Shown: positions 1-9,670 of the stretch, piece after piece | Layout of the letters: every line of letters begins with the position of its first letter | How positions within the stretch are numbered: the stretch's first letter is position 1 | DNA from: Neoarius graeffei | Taxonomy: Eukaryota; Chordata; Actinopteri; Siluriformes; Ariidae | Direction: 5' to 3' | Assembly: GCF_027579695.1 (NCBI RefSeq) | Contig: NC_083583.1 | Span: 19,119,757 to 19,183,756 of the forward strand | DNA length: 64,000 nucleotides | Program-made: the position numbers and the translations under genes | Notes under the pieces: model-generated | Told to the model about the DNA's origin: nothing | Seen by the model: only the letters and a program-made list of their open reading frames with translations | Database searches by the model: none

Positions 1-540
1 TGTATAATTACATTGTCATATTGCAAGCCTCAACACCAGGCATTGCCCGAATGCCTGATTTGCCCAACCAAGACATTCGGGCAGAAATATTTTAACAAGT
101 TAGGCCCGTTCGGGCACACCTATGGTTGGCTTCTTTAAGCACAAAAATGATTTTCAAGAGAGTACGTTACAAAAAACAAAAAAAAAGACATTAACCAGCA
201 TCCTTGCCTCCCCTCCTCTGTGATCGCCATTTTGTTTTGTTTTGTTTTTTCCTTCCTGATTTGTAACGCCGATTCTGATTGTCTCGCTTCAGGCGTGTGC
301 ACATTTGTGCTTTTCATCACTGCGAGTGATCGCTGGTGCCGTCTGTTTTCCTGGGTTGACTTCAGAACGTCCACATATAGATGATTTGCAACCACATGAT
401 CAAAATGTGTTACGTCATGAGCGTCTGCCATGATGGTGGATAGACAAAGCAACTAGGATGGCAGCCGCTGAAAGCGTGTCTGTAAACAATGCTGAATTTT
501 CTCAGTATCACCACGATTTGAACGGTTGAGCAAAGATGGA
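1..540. other. Unassigned sequence left of the first Tc1-like element
   Basis: No gene, tRNA head or transposase signature is recognised. A 105-codon minus-strand reading frame crosses poly-A/T stretches and resembles nothing I know. The missing last dkk3 exon would lie left of 6334, so it could be here or beyond the edge, but no DKK3 C-terminal sequence was found here. Confidence 0.4.
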
Positions 541-2140
541 TACAGTGGTGCTTGAAAGTTTGTGAACCCTTTAGAATTTTCTATATTTCTGCATAAATAT
601 GACCTAAAACATCATCAGATTTTCACACAAGTCCTAAAAGTAGATAAAGAGAACCCAGTTAAACAAATGAGACAAAAATATTATACTTGGTCATTTATTT
701 ATTGAGGAAAATGATCCAATATTACATATCTGTGAGTGGCAAAAGTATGTGAACCTCTAGGATTAGCAGTTAATTTGAAGGTGAAATTAGAGTCAGGTGT
801 TTTCAATCAATGGGATGACAATCAGGTGTGAGTGGGCACCCTGTTTTATTTAAAGAACAGGGATCTATCAAAGTCTGATCTTCACAACACATGTTTGTGG
901 AAGTGTATCATGGCACAAACAAAGGAGATTTCTGAGAACTTCAGAAAAAGCGTTGTTGATGCTCATCAGGCTGGAAAAGGTTACAAAACCATCTCTAAAG
1001 AGTTTGGACTCCACCAATCCACAGTCAGACAAATTGTGTACAAATGGAGGAAATTCAAAACCATTGTTACCCTCCCCAGGAGTGGTCGATCAACAAAGAT
1101 CACTCCAAGAGCAAGGCGTGTAATAGTCGGCGAGGTCACAAAGGACCCCAGGGTAACTTCTAAGCAACTGAAGGCCTCTCTCACATTTGGCTAATGTTCA
1201 TGAGTCCACCATCAGGAGAACACTGAACAACAATGGTGTGCATGGCAGGGTTGCAAGGAGAAAGCCGCTGCTCTCCAAAAAGAACATTGCTGCTCGTCTG
1301 CAGTTTGCTCAAGATCACGTGGACAAGCCAGAAGGCTATTGGAAAAATGTTTTGTGGATGGATGAGACCAAAATAGAACTTTTTGGTTTAAATGAGAAGC
1401 GTTATGTTTGGAGAAAAGAAAACACTGCATTCCAGCATAAGAACCTTATCCCATCTGTGAAACATGGTGGTGGTAGTGTCATGGCTTGGGCCTGTTTTGC
1501 TGCATCTGGGCCAGGACGGCTTGCCATCATTGATGGAACAGTGAATTCTGAATTATACCAGCGAATTCTAAAGGAAAATGTCAGGACATCTGTCCATGAA
1601 CTGAATCTCAAGAGAAGGTGGGTCATGCAGCAAGACAACGACCCGAAGCACACAAGTTGTTCTACCAAAGAATGGTTAAAGAAGAATAAAGTTAATGTTT
1701 TGGAATGGCCAAGTCAAAGTCCTGACCTTAATCCAATCAAAATGTTGTGGAAGGACCTGAAGCGAGCAGTTCATGTGAGGAAACCCACCAACATCCCAGA
1801 GTTGAAGCTATTCTGTACGGAGGAATGGGCTAAAATTCCTCCAAGCCGGTGTGCAGGACTGATCAACAGTTACCGGAAACATTTAGTTGCAGTTATTGCT
1901 GCACAAGGGGGTCACCCCAGATACCGAAAGCAAAGGTTCACATACTTTTGCCACTTGCAGATATGTAATATTGGATCATTTTCCTCAATAAATAAATGAC
2001 CAAGTATAATATTTTTGTCTCATTTGTTTAACTGGGTTCTCTTTATCTACTTTTAGGAATTGTGTGAAAATCTGATGATGTTTTAGGTCATATTTATGCA
2101 GAAATATAGAAGGGTTCACAAACTTTCAAGCACCACTGTA
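541..2140 (+). mobile_element. Complete Tc1-like transposon with about 210-bp inverted repeats
   Basis: The element begins TACAGTGGTGCTTGAAAG and ends with the reverse complement, CTTTCAAGCACCACTGTA, with TA at both borders as expected for Tc1/mariner insertion. The terminal inverted repeats are long: 541 to about 763 pairs with about 1932 to 2140, including the TTTATTTATTGAGGAAAATG segment and its complement. A transposase pseudogene lies between them on the plus strand. Full length (1600 bp) is preserved, but the coding region is inactive. Confidence 0.93.
910..1999 (+). pseudogene. Tc1-like transposase, frameshifted and with a mutated catalytic residue
   Basis: This is a DD34E transposase that would cut and paste the surrounding element. 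The start chosen is the ATG of MAQTKEISENF (910). The N-terminal helix-turn-helix region follows (KGYKTISKEFGL, STVRQIVYKW), then the GRSTK motif. The frame stops at 1192-1194 and continues in another frame from about 1187 (ANVHESTIRRTL), so there is one frameshift. In the catalytic domain the first Asp is in WMDETK and the second in QQDNDPKHT. The third position, normally Glu in NPIE, reads NPIK (codon AAA, 1739-1741), exactly 34 residues after the second Asp. The frameshift and the E-to-K change each predict loss of function. Confidence 0.93.
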
Positions 2141-2228
2141 TGTGTGGTTTTGACCCATATTATTTGAAAAGTCAGGCTTTTCTGAAGATAAGATGCTTCT
2201 ACCGACCATTGAGTACAAATACAGGTCA

Positions 2229-2574
2229 TTTCATCCGAAGCCTTTTTCATATGCACTATCAGTTATTTTATATTTTAGATATTTGTTTGTTTGAAAAAAG
2301 GAGGAATTCTCAATGGAATCTGATCGAAGCAAAACACATTTTTGTAAAGCAAATGAGTGCCATAGTATGGATCATGTTAAATCTTTAGGCGCCAAGCAGC
2401 ATTTGCGTATCCTGGGCCAAGGCGTGTGAGCTCTGTTCTTAATTTTTAAAGCCGGCTGGATCATATTAAATCTTTAGGCGTGGAGCAGCGCTCTCGCGGG
2501 GGCTTCATTCACGAACACCAGAATACCTGAAATATAAAATAATTGATAGTGTGTCTGAAAAAGGCTTTGGATGA
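2229..2574. repeat. Inverted repeat flanking THAP fragment (foldback remnant)
   Basis: The block CATTTCATCCGAAGCC onward (about 2225-2282) is matched in inverted orientation by about 2519-2575 (CTGAAATATAAAATAATTGAT to GGCTTTGGATGAAACG). The two arms are roughly 80-90 percent alike by eye over about 50 bp. A direct repeat of ATTAAATCTTTAGGCG sits between them (about 2378 and 2468). This looks like the remains of a DNA transposon with inverted ends, next to the THAP-coding piece. Confidence 0.6.
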
Positions 2575-2625
2575 AACGTCTTAACTGTTGGATGAAATGG
2601 TCACTGGACAAAGTGTCCTGATCCC

Positions 2626-2764
2626 CTTGTCTCCTCTCCGTACTAAGTCTCAGAGTTTCCTCGCCCCCTTTCCAAATCACGGACGGAATTCTAAAAAATC
2701 GGAATGTGCCACGGTCACGAGTACTGTTGTGACCACAACCATATACAGCACAAGGATATGGCAT
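2626..2764 (-). pseudogene. THAP zinc-finger domain fragment (P-element/THAP-type)
   Basis: Minus-strand codons from the ATG at 2762-2764 read MPYPCAVYGCGHN, then a FRFFRIPSVIW segment and a LSTERR segment. This is the start of a THAP (C2CH) DNA-binding domain: MPxxC, GC, and a FxRFP-like motif followed by Trp. About 45 residues are recognisable before the frame runs into flanking repeat sequence. The C-terminal Cys-His pair of the finger is not visible, so the domain is incomplete. THAP domains occur in P-element-like transposases and in host THAP genes. The inverted repeat beside it favours a transposon origin. Confidence 0.65.
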
Positions 2765-2904
2765 AGCTAAAAACGCTTAAAGCAGTGGAAAAACAGAGTT
2801 GCACAGGCTTGACCCTGCGTTTGTATCTCCACCAATATGGCCGACATCTGGGTTTCCATTTTTTGCTTTGACGTCACTTGCAAGTCAAGGATATATATGT
2901 AAAC

Positions 2905-3142
2905 TAGAAAAGCACTCAGAGAGCGCAGACCTCCGCCAAGAATCCTTTAAAAAAATCCGGGCTCCAGAAGGTGATCCAGATCACCGCCAAAATTTAATGG
3001 ATTGCTACTTGTGCCCAGTCACACCTCTGGAAAAAATTTCAGAGCAACCGTTCATAACTTTTCCATAATGTTGCTAACAGACAAACCAACAAACAAACAA
3101 ACCAACGCTACCGAAAACATAACCTCCTTGGCGGAGGTAAAA
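2905..3142. repeat. Interspersed repeat bounded by ACCTCCGCC / GGCGGAGGT
   Basis: The segment starts near CGCAGACCTCCGCCAAG and ends CCTTGGCGGAGGTAA, with a (CAAA)n-like run at about 3083-3103. I recognise this as a common fish interspersed repeat, but cannot give a family name with confidence. It has no coding potential. Confidence 0.5.
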
Positions 3143-4201
3143 AGCTAGTGGGAAGTACATTCAACGAATGGAAAGGCATGCTTTTGTGTTTCAAAGAGTA
3201 AACCACACCCTCTACAATAAATATCTCATTTACATAGTGAATTATCCCAAAGATAAAGATATCTTACCCCATTTATCATTTGATATTGGCCCATCATGCA
3301 TGTGAAGTGAAGATGATTGGGTTGAGGGGAATGATGGAGGTAGGGTGGGATGGAGGTCGAGATGATGGGAGGGGACGGAATGGGTTGGTTGATGGATGGA
3401 AGTTATTTTCCTTTTTTTTGGCAAACTGAATGATAAGACACTACTGCAGTACAGACTCCTGTTTTATAATGTTTTTAGTTTTACAATTCATCTTTGCAAT
3501 ATTGCTAGTCATTGTTATCGGCAAAACAAAGTGTGTTTTGTGTCCTCAACACCATATATGGTAAAAAGACGCATTACGTACTAGTACTGTATGCAAGTCT
3601 TTACATATGATTTACGTTTCATGTTTTCAGGGCTTGTCTTGCTGTTCTGTTGCAGAAATAAATGTTTAAAACAAATTTTTTTAATGTACTTTTGTCTAAA
3701 TAACACAGTTATACCCCTAGAAAACACATCAGCATTGCCTTGAACCGTGTACTTGAAAACTTGCTGAAATACCTCAAAATTTTAGGGCAAAACGAAATTC
3801 AAGGGGGGGCAAAAGTTAACGTTGAGGCCTGATATGTAGACAATAAATTCAAGATTTTAAAATAATCACCAAGGTCATTTATAATTACTGTACACTGGTT
3901 TCCTAGCTCATGTTCATTTGGCTCATTCCAAGATTCAAAGGTTTTCGTCTTGATTGCAATGAAACATGTTGTGGAAAATAAATAATTACAGATTGAAGAG
4001 ATTTGCCATTTAAACCTCAAAGCTGATCCCCCCCCCCCCCCCCTATAAGTGTCATTTGTTTTATTCCAATCTTCCAACATAGCAATTTGCCAATTATACT
4101 TTTTTTTAAGAACACCACTTTTAAAAAAAAAAAATCATATTATAGTTAGTTGTTTTATCAGCTACGTCATTCCCTCACCAACTTTTTCTTTTTCTCCTGA
4201 G

Positions 4202-4205
<4 letters not shown>
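3143..4205. other. Unassigned AT-rich sequence with poly-C tract
   Basis: No gene or known element is recognised. A run of about 17 cytosines lies at 4027-4043, and the end grades into a TA microsatellite (4206-4231). Confidence 0.4.
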
Positions 4206-4232
<27 letters not shown>

Positions 4233-4235
<3 letters not shown>

Positions 4236-4602
4236 GGCACGGTGGTGTAGTGGTTAGCGCTGTCGCCTCACAGCAAGAAGGTCCTGGGTTCGAGCCCCGG
4301 GGCCGGCGAGGGCCCTTCTTTGTGGAGTTTGCATGTTCTCCCCGTGTCCGTGTGGGTTTCCTCCGGGTGCTCCGGTTTCCCCCACAGTCCAAAGACATGC
4401 AGGTTAGGTTAACTGGTGACTCTAAATTGACCGTAGGTGTGAATGTGAGTGTGAATGGTTGTCTGTGTCTATGTTTCGGCCCTGTGGTGACCTGGCGACT
4501 TGTCCGGGGTGTACCCCGCCTTTCGCCCGTAGTCAGCTGGGATAGGCTCCAGCTTGCCTGCGACCCTGTAGAAGGATAAAGCGGCTAGAGATAATGAGAT
4601 GA
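4233..4602 (+). mobile_element. SINE-A copy (tRNA-headed SINE) inserted in TA microsatellite
   Basis: Full-length copy beginning GGCGGCACGGTGGTGTAGTGG and ending GCGGCTAGAGATAATGAGATGA. (TA)n lies on both sides (4206-4231 and 4602-4622), so it inserted into, or next to, a TA repeat. See the copy at 30761 for the family description. Confidence 0.95.
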
Positions 4603-4606
4603 TATA

Positions 4607-4640
<34 letters not shown>

Positions 4641-4724
4641 TTTTAAATGAAGGCTGTAATAATGCTGAGAAACCAGAAAACACCAAATTTGTGTGTTTTC
4701 CAAATTTGTGTGTGAACCATTTTG

Positions 4725-5000
4725 TGTGTGTGTGTGTGTGTGTGTGTATGAGTGTTTAGTCTACGTCTAGTTCATATCTAGAGTGTTTATACTGTTTATA
4801 TCGTCTGTTTGAGTGTTTAGTCTTTGTCTAGTTCTTATCTCGTGTTTATCTAGTGTTTACACTGTTTATATTGTCTGAGTGTTTAGTCTATGTCTAGTTC
4901 TTCTTATCTAGTGTTTATACTGTTTATTTATACTGTTTATATTGTTTGTCTGAGTGTTTAGTCTATGTCTAGTTCCTATCTAGAGTGTTTATACTGTTAT
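4725..5000. repeat. Minisatellite, 50-60 bp unit, about 4-5 copies
   Basis: Units of the type GAGTGTTTAGTCTATGTCTA, then GTTCTTATCTAGTGTTTATA, then CTGTTTATATTGTCT repeat imperfectly from about 4750 to 5000, preceded by a (TG)n run at 4725-4748. Unit length varies through internal duplication of the CTGTTTAT part. Confidence 0.85.
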
Positions 5001-5035
5001 ATTGTTTGTTTGTTTTTTTTCAATTATTCTATTTT

Positions 5036-5155
5036 TATTTTTATTTATTGCATTGCCTGTTTGCACCGTGGGTCAGAGAGGACTGAAATTTCATCTGTGC
5101 TGTATGTCGAGCATGTATAGCATATTTGACAATAAAGTTGACTTGACTTGAACAC
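5036..5155 (+). repeat. LINE-like 3' tail
   Basis: The sequence CACCGTGGGTCAGAGAGGAC, then TGAAATTTCATCTGTGCTGT and ACAATAAAGTTGACTTGACT is the kind of 3' end seen on fish non-LTR retrotransposons. The minisatellite lies just upstream. No reverse transcriptase is attached. The family is not assigned. Confidence 0.5.
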
Positions 5156-5340
5156 AAACTCCTCCATCCTGAAGACTTTCCTTTGATGGGAAAACTTACT
5201 GTAACAAAGCGTGGACACTGGAGCCACCTTCCATAAACGTGAAAAACATTTCATTTCAATGATTATCATCTTTGGTAGATAACAGCATGTTTTAAAATTA
5301 TTATTATTATTATTATTATTAGTAGTAGTAGTAGTAGTAG

Positions 5341-5900
5341 TATATTACAAGTATATTACATCCACATTCACCGAATATGAGCAATCGTGTGCTCTGATTG
5401 GCTACTCTACGGCTATATCAGCTCGTATACCATGAGTAGAAAAAACAAAATTGCGAAGCATGTTGCTGAACCAACTGAGGATGAAATAAAAACTCTACTT
5501 GAAAACAAAGCCCCCCCAAAATACAAAAAAAGCAGAATAAAAGTATTTGATGGTAAGATATCCCCCAAGAATTATCACATTTTTCACAAATTGCTACTGT
5601 CATTTCGCCGGTTTATTTGCATTCTAAGTGGAAATGATTTTGTCGGATGTTTTGTGTAAAAATTTATCAAATTTGCAATAAATAAAAGTGCTCTGTTTCT
5701 CAAAATCCAGTGCATGTGGATAGAATAAGTGATTCCACTCAATCTCGTCGTTCATGACTGATGGCCAACTCGGTGCTACGCGCCTCGTCGGCTATCAGCT
5801 CATGTATGACTCGATTTTATGGAATAACTTGGTCACTGAACAAGTCTCTGTGAATGACCAGTTACTACAGAAACGAAACATCCTCGAACCAGCGCTTTAA
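5341..5900 (+). mobile_element. Crypton-like DNA element remnant, copy 1
   Basis: This repeat shares its left end (CATCCACATTCACCGAATATGA / GCTCTGATTGGCTACTCTAC) and its right end (TCGTCGGCTATCAGCTCATG / ACTCGATTTTATGGAATAAC) with the copy at about 53813-55370. It contains a short first coding exon with a splice donor. The right part carries the shared segment TTTGTCGGATGTTTTG and the right-end signature. The second copy is split by another element. Confidence 0.6.
5432..5552 (+). pseudogene. First exon of a Crypton-like (DUF3504/KIAA1958-like) tyrosine recombinase protein
   Basis: Forty codons from the ATG read MSRKNKIAKHVAEPTEDEIK, then a TLLENKAPPKYKK segment, ending VFD with the splice donor G|GTAAGA at 5552/5553. 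The AEPTEDEIxxLLENK pattern resembles the start of fish KIAA1958-like and Crypton-derived proteins, which encode a DUF3504 tyrosine recombinase. That identification is from memory. No downstream exon or catalytic domain is present within the element. This is probably a dead, internally deleted copy. Confidence 0.45.
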
Positions 5901-6333
5901 TATAATCCTGTGATTTTTAAATTGCAGGCTGCACTACTACTATCTGAGCTGCTGTTAGAAAATTATCAACACCTTCAGACTAATCCGATTCAAGAACTGA
6001 ACAGAGCCGTGGTTTACCACTAACAATTTACGAGCACAATGAATTTGCAGCAGGTCAGGATTTGTTTGGAAACCACTAAAGATGTTTCCTGACAGATTTG
6101 TTTCACCTGTAACTCTGTTTGCAAAATGGTGTATAAACCTTCAGCTGGTTTAGAGAAAACATCTGCTTGAGCGATCACAGCTGGATGGCTCTTCGGAGGC
6201 GTTGGTGATATGGTGATTAAGTACAGATGTGATGCCTTTATTTGGTTACAGCCATCATTGTGTTCATTTTAATGGCATATTTTCCAGTCACGCTGGGAAA
6301 TGAATGCAAGCTGAGGTTGTCCTGGTGTCTTAC
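5901..6333. other. dkk3 intron 6 side, unassigned
   Basis: Nothing coding is recognised on either strand. A seventh dkk3 exon encoding the tenth cysteine of the colipase-like domain and the acidic tail was specifically looked for here, and none was seen. Confidence 0.4.
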
Positions 6334-6490
6334 CCCAGATGTTGGCACTGCAGGTCCCCAGCGCAGGGGCAATGTTCTTTGGGACTCCGGTGTCCTAAAT
6401 CCCATGACAGCAGGTCCATCAGGTGATTGGCGGAGATGTGACAGGGCTCGCGTTCTTTGGGTTTGGGGCTACACACTGGGAAAAGCAAAC
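6334..6490 (-). CDS. dkk3: dkk3 exon 6 (colipase-like Cys-2 domain, second part)
   Basis: 157 nt, entered in phase 1 and left in phase 2. The acceptor on the minus strand reads CTTTCAG|GTTTGCTTTTCC and the donor GG|GTAAGA. It encodes GLLFPVCSPKPKEREPC, a segment with HLMDLLSWDL, then CPCAGDLQCQHLG, aligning closely with human DKK3 (GLLFPVCTPLPVEGELC; LLDLITWEL; CPCASGLLCQ). This contributes cysteines 5-9 of the ten-cysteine C-terminal domain. The tenth must come from a following exon that I could not find in the remaining 6.3 kb. Residues are 217-267 of the visible protein, with codon 268 split. Confidence 0.93.
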
Positions 6491-7330
6491 CTGAAAGGAA
6501 AATGTGGATAAATAAGAGAAATGTCATAAATCTTCGTCAGGGACAGAAAAGATTCACAGAACTTGCTCCACTAAACTTCACGTTTTTGATGACTATGACT
6601 CGAAATAAAAATATGGTAGTGTGAGCATTATTACTTATTTGGAAGCTGTAAGAATATTTTCTGAACAGTTTTCTTGATTTAAAGCGAGACTGCCTTTCGA
6701 TTTCATAAAATCGGTGAAATTTAGTTCTCTCTGAAATTTGGTCATTGTGATGTATATTTATTTCTGTAATATCTCATAAAATATCAGGTCATTCTGTGGC
6801 TGGGAAGTTATTTAATTTGAGGGGATTCCTGAGCAAATACTGTAACATGCATGAAATCGCGCTTCACGCAGTCAAGCAGACAGAGGAAGTCCATGTGCGC
6901 ATGCGCAGGTTCACCTTTGACCGTGCACTAACAGTTACATCATTCTGTCACTAAAGAAACAGCTGATCACACCGAGGTGCTCGCTGACCGCTGATATGTA
7001 TTAGTTTGGTCCTGCGTTTCCTTTCCTTCGCAATGTAACGTCTTCTCACTTTCCTTTACTGTAGTCGGTCTTTCACGTTTCATTCGCACACTCGCGTCCT
7101 CTATTTTTCTCTCCTGTTTCAAATTTGTATCCCACAATTCCTTGCACGAACGGGGAAAGTCCACTGCATGATGTAGTATCTTGAACTGGGTCATGGTGAA
7201 GCAGGAAAAAGCAGCAGAGAATTTAGGGCCACACGGCCCTAAATTCATTAATTGTTTTATTTAAAAAAACTTATTGGAAGTCTGTGATTCGAATTCGGTA
7301 GCTTTCGGTCCACTAAACAAAAATAACTGG
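6491..7330. other. dkk3 intron 5, left part; small palindromes only
   Basis: No coding sequence. A TGCGCATGCGCA palindrome lies at 6896-6907. A perfect hairpin at 7219-7246 (12-bp stem GAATTTAGGGCC, 4-nt loop) lies near the start of the foldback region. Several short reading frames here match nothing. Confidence 0.5.
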
Positions 7331-7853
7331 GTGTCGGTCTGTCAAGATTCTCAGTCATCCAGGTCATAGTAAACTGTGGGTGGTAGAAAAGAGCAACTGG
7401 ACTTGCTTGAAGATTCTTGAAGACGTTTCACCTCTCATCCGAAAGGCTTCTTCAGTTCCGTCTGACTAATAGGGAGTATCAGGTATTTATCCTCTCATGG
7501 ATGAAAAGCAATCCTAAGGTGTCGTCGAGTCATCCTGTTGGTGTGGGTCACTGGGGGCTGGGTGTGAATGGCCTAGAGAGTTCACCCCAACGACTCTAGG
7601 CCGTTCACACCCAGCCCCCAGTGACCCACACCAACAGGATGACTTGACGACACCTTAGGATTGCTTTTTATCCATGAGAGGATAAATACCTGATACTCCC
7701 TATAGATAGTTTTCACTGACGTCACGGCATTCCGGGGAACGCCCCCCAGCCGCCATCTTGCGGGGCAAACAAAACGGACCATCGCCACTACCGGCTACGT
7801 TATCTCGGATGAATTTATGAAGCTATATAGTCAGTTTTCTAAAATAAAGATCA

Positions 7854-8039
7854 ATGTCAGCAAAATCAAGCAAACAGAAGTATATAGATACATTAGACGA
7901 CATCTCACGACAACGGTATGCAGCCAAACTGGCCTTGATTGGGGGAATTGACCCCTACGAAGTTGTCAAAGATGCATTTTCAAGTGACTATGCAGGGCTG
8001 CCAAAGCCTGAAACTGCCAAAGCCTGCTCCAAAGCCTGA
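7854..8039 (+). pseudogene. Partial coding sequence, left arm copy (SWIM/YqaJ-type fish protein N-terminus)
   Basis: Sixty-one codons begin MSAKSSKQKYIDTLDD, include ISRQRYAAKLALIGGIDPYE, and end in a short repetitive KPETAKACSKA tail. From memory, IGGIDPYEV followed by a GLP motif is the start of long fish proteins with a SWIM zinc finger and a YqaJ-like nuclease domain. That needs a database search. Homology appears to stop after SSDYAGLP, where a CCAAAGCCTGAAACTG direct repeat begins, so only the first exon portion is retained. The right arm carries the same peptide. Confidence 0.5.
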
Positions 8040-8553
8040 AACTGACTTCATCAAACTTTAAAGGCTGTCTGATATATACAACTTTATATATTCACAGCGT
8101 GCCTTTTGGCGGATGCCGCCTGAATCGAGCAGATCCGATTTTTTTTAGGGGGGGGGTGTTGGAGTGTCTGATTATAATTTCAAAGTAAATTCTGTATTAA
8201 AATTACTAAATAAGCAAATCTGTTACAGTCCATGAAACAGGAAGTATAAGGATGAGAAAAAACCAGTTTAAATCGTAAAGCTGCGCACATTTGCGCAGTC
8301 CTGCACACCGTTCGGGCTGCGCAAATGTGCGCAGCTTTCCGATTTAAACTGTTTTTTTTTCTCATCCTTATACTTCCTGTTTCATGGACTGTAACGGATT
8401 TGCTTATTTAGTAATTTTAATTTTTCACATTTAAAAAAAAAAATCGGATCTGTGCGATTCAGCCGTGAAAAAGGCGGCATCCGACAAAAGGCGCGCTGTG
8501 AATATATAAAGTTGTATATATCAGACAGCCTTTAAAGTTTGATGAAGTCAGTT

Positions 8554-8739
8554 TCAGGCTTTGGAGCAGGCTTTGGCAGTTTCAGGCTTTGGCAGCCCTG
8601 CATAGTCACTTGAAAATGCATCTTTGACCACTTCGTAGGGGTCAATTCCCCCAATCAAGGCCAGTTTGGCTGCATACCGCTGTCGTGAGATGTCGTCTAA
8701 TGTATCTATATACTTCTGTTTGCTTGATTTTGCCGACAT
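8554..8739 (-). pseudogene. Partial coding sequence, right arm copy (identical peptide)
   Basis: This encodes the same 61 residues as 7854-8039, in mirror orientation; the underlying DNA differs at only a few positions. Transcription through the palindrome in either direction would give a long hairpin RNA containing the coding segment in both senses. It is not expected to make a functional protein by itself. Confidence 0.5.
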
Positions 8740-9250
8740 TGATCTTTATTTTAGAAAACTGACTATATAACTTCATAAATTCGTCGGAGATAACATGGCG
8801 ATGGTCCGTTTTGTTTGCCCCACAAGATGGCGGCTGGAGGGTGTTCCCCGGAATGCCGTGACGTCAGTGAAAACTATCTATTAGTCAGACGGAACTGAAG
8901 AAGCCTTTCGGATGAGAGGTGAAACATCAAGAATCTTCAAGCAAGTCCAGTTGCACACTCTCTTTAACCACCCACAGTTAACGGAGTGTCGGAAATTATT
9001 ATTTTTATTAATGACCTCCACTTGAAAAATCTGAAAGGCAGTCTACCTTAAAATTGTAAAATTAGGGTTGTCTAAACTCACATTTTGATTGGTTAAATGC
9101 ATGTTTTCTGAGCTTTGTGTGCGTGTTGGGGGAGGATTCCTCAGTTCATGTGCTAAGCTACCCAGATTAGCTAACTTGTTTAATGCAAGTCATGTCTGAA
9201 AGGGTTTTACTGGTTGTGCAATATTTTTGAACCATGTGACTAAAGGTAGT

Positions 9251-9670
9251 ATCTCACTGGGCTGTGACTAGTTGGAGAGACAATTGCGATAAAATATGCA
9301 GATTAGTGACAATTTTGACTTCGAATCACACTGAATTGATATTCACATATTTTATCGCAATTGTTGTCTCCAACTAGTCGCAGACTGTCGCAGCCCAGTG
9401 AGATACACTCGCACTTCCTGTCTCACGGAAACTGACTTGAGAAGGGTTCGCGACGGCTTTGCGACACCAGCAACGCATTTGCGGCTATTTTGAGAGCAAT
9501 TTTGTCGCACAAATTTTTTGAACATGTTCAAAATTTCAGCGACGAAGGAGCGACACTTTGTGACTGATGCGAGGAAATTGAGAAGCCCTGCGAATGTTTC
9601 AAGACACTTTTGAAACTCTCTCGCGAATGACGTTCGCAATTTGTCGCAAGCTGTCGCAGCCCAGTGAGAT
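9251..9670. mobile_element. MITE with CTCACTGGGCTG ends
   Basis: The element starts ATCTCACTGGGCTGTGAC and ends CGCAGCCCAGTGAGAT. An internal inverted copy of the terminal motif (about 9381-9413, CGCAGCCCAGTGAGATACAC) suggests a composite or partly duplicated end. There is no coding capacity. The superfamily is not certain; hAT-like MITEs in fish have similar GC-rich, GTCGCA-rich ends. Confidence 0.7.

Larger units (their letters stand above)
7703..8880. mobile_element. 1.18-kb near-perfect palindrome carrying the same partial gene in both arms
   Basis: The ends are TAGATAGTTTTCACTGACGT and its reverse complement, and both contain a TGACGTCA motif (7717-7724 and 8859-8866). The arms are about 580 bp and nearly identical, meeting near 8300 at GCTGCGCACATTTGCGCAG / CTGCGCAAATGTGCGCAGC. 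The target was a TA or TAT in the outer foldback. Each arm has CCGCCATCTTG about 45 bp from its end and a 61-codon reading frame. The arm similarity implies either a recent origin or correction between arms. Confidence 0.9.
7335..8990. mobile_element. Outer foldback element split by a second palindromic element
   Basis: The left arm, about 7335-7585, includes GAAGACGTTTCACCTCTCAT and CCGAAAGGCTTCTTCAGTTC, then GTGGGTCACTGGGGGCTGGG. It is mirrored by 7587-7702 and then, after an interruption, by 8881-8990 (GAACTGAAGAAGCCTTTCGG, ATGAGAGGTGAAAC). Joining 7702 to 8881 restores a continuous right arm. The outer element is thus one foldback of about 240-bp arms whose right arm was interrupted by the 7703-8880 palindrome. 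It codes for nothing I recognise. Confidence 0.8.
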
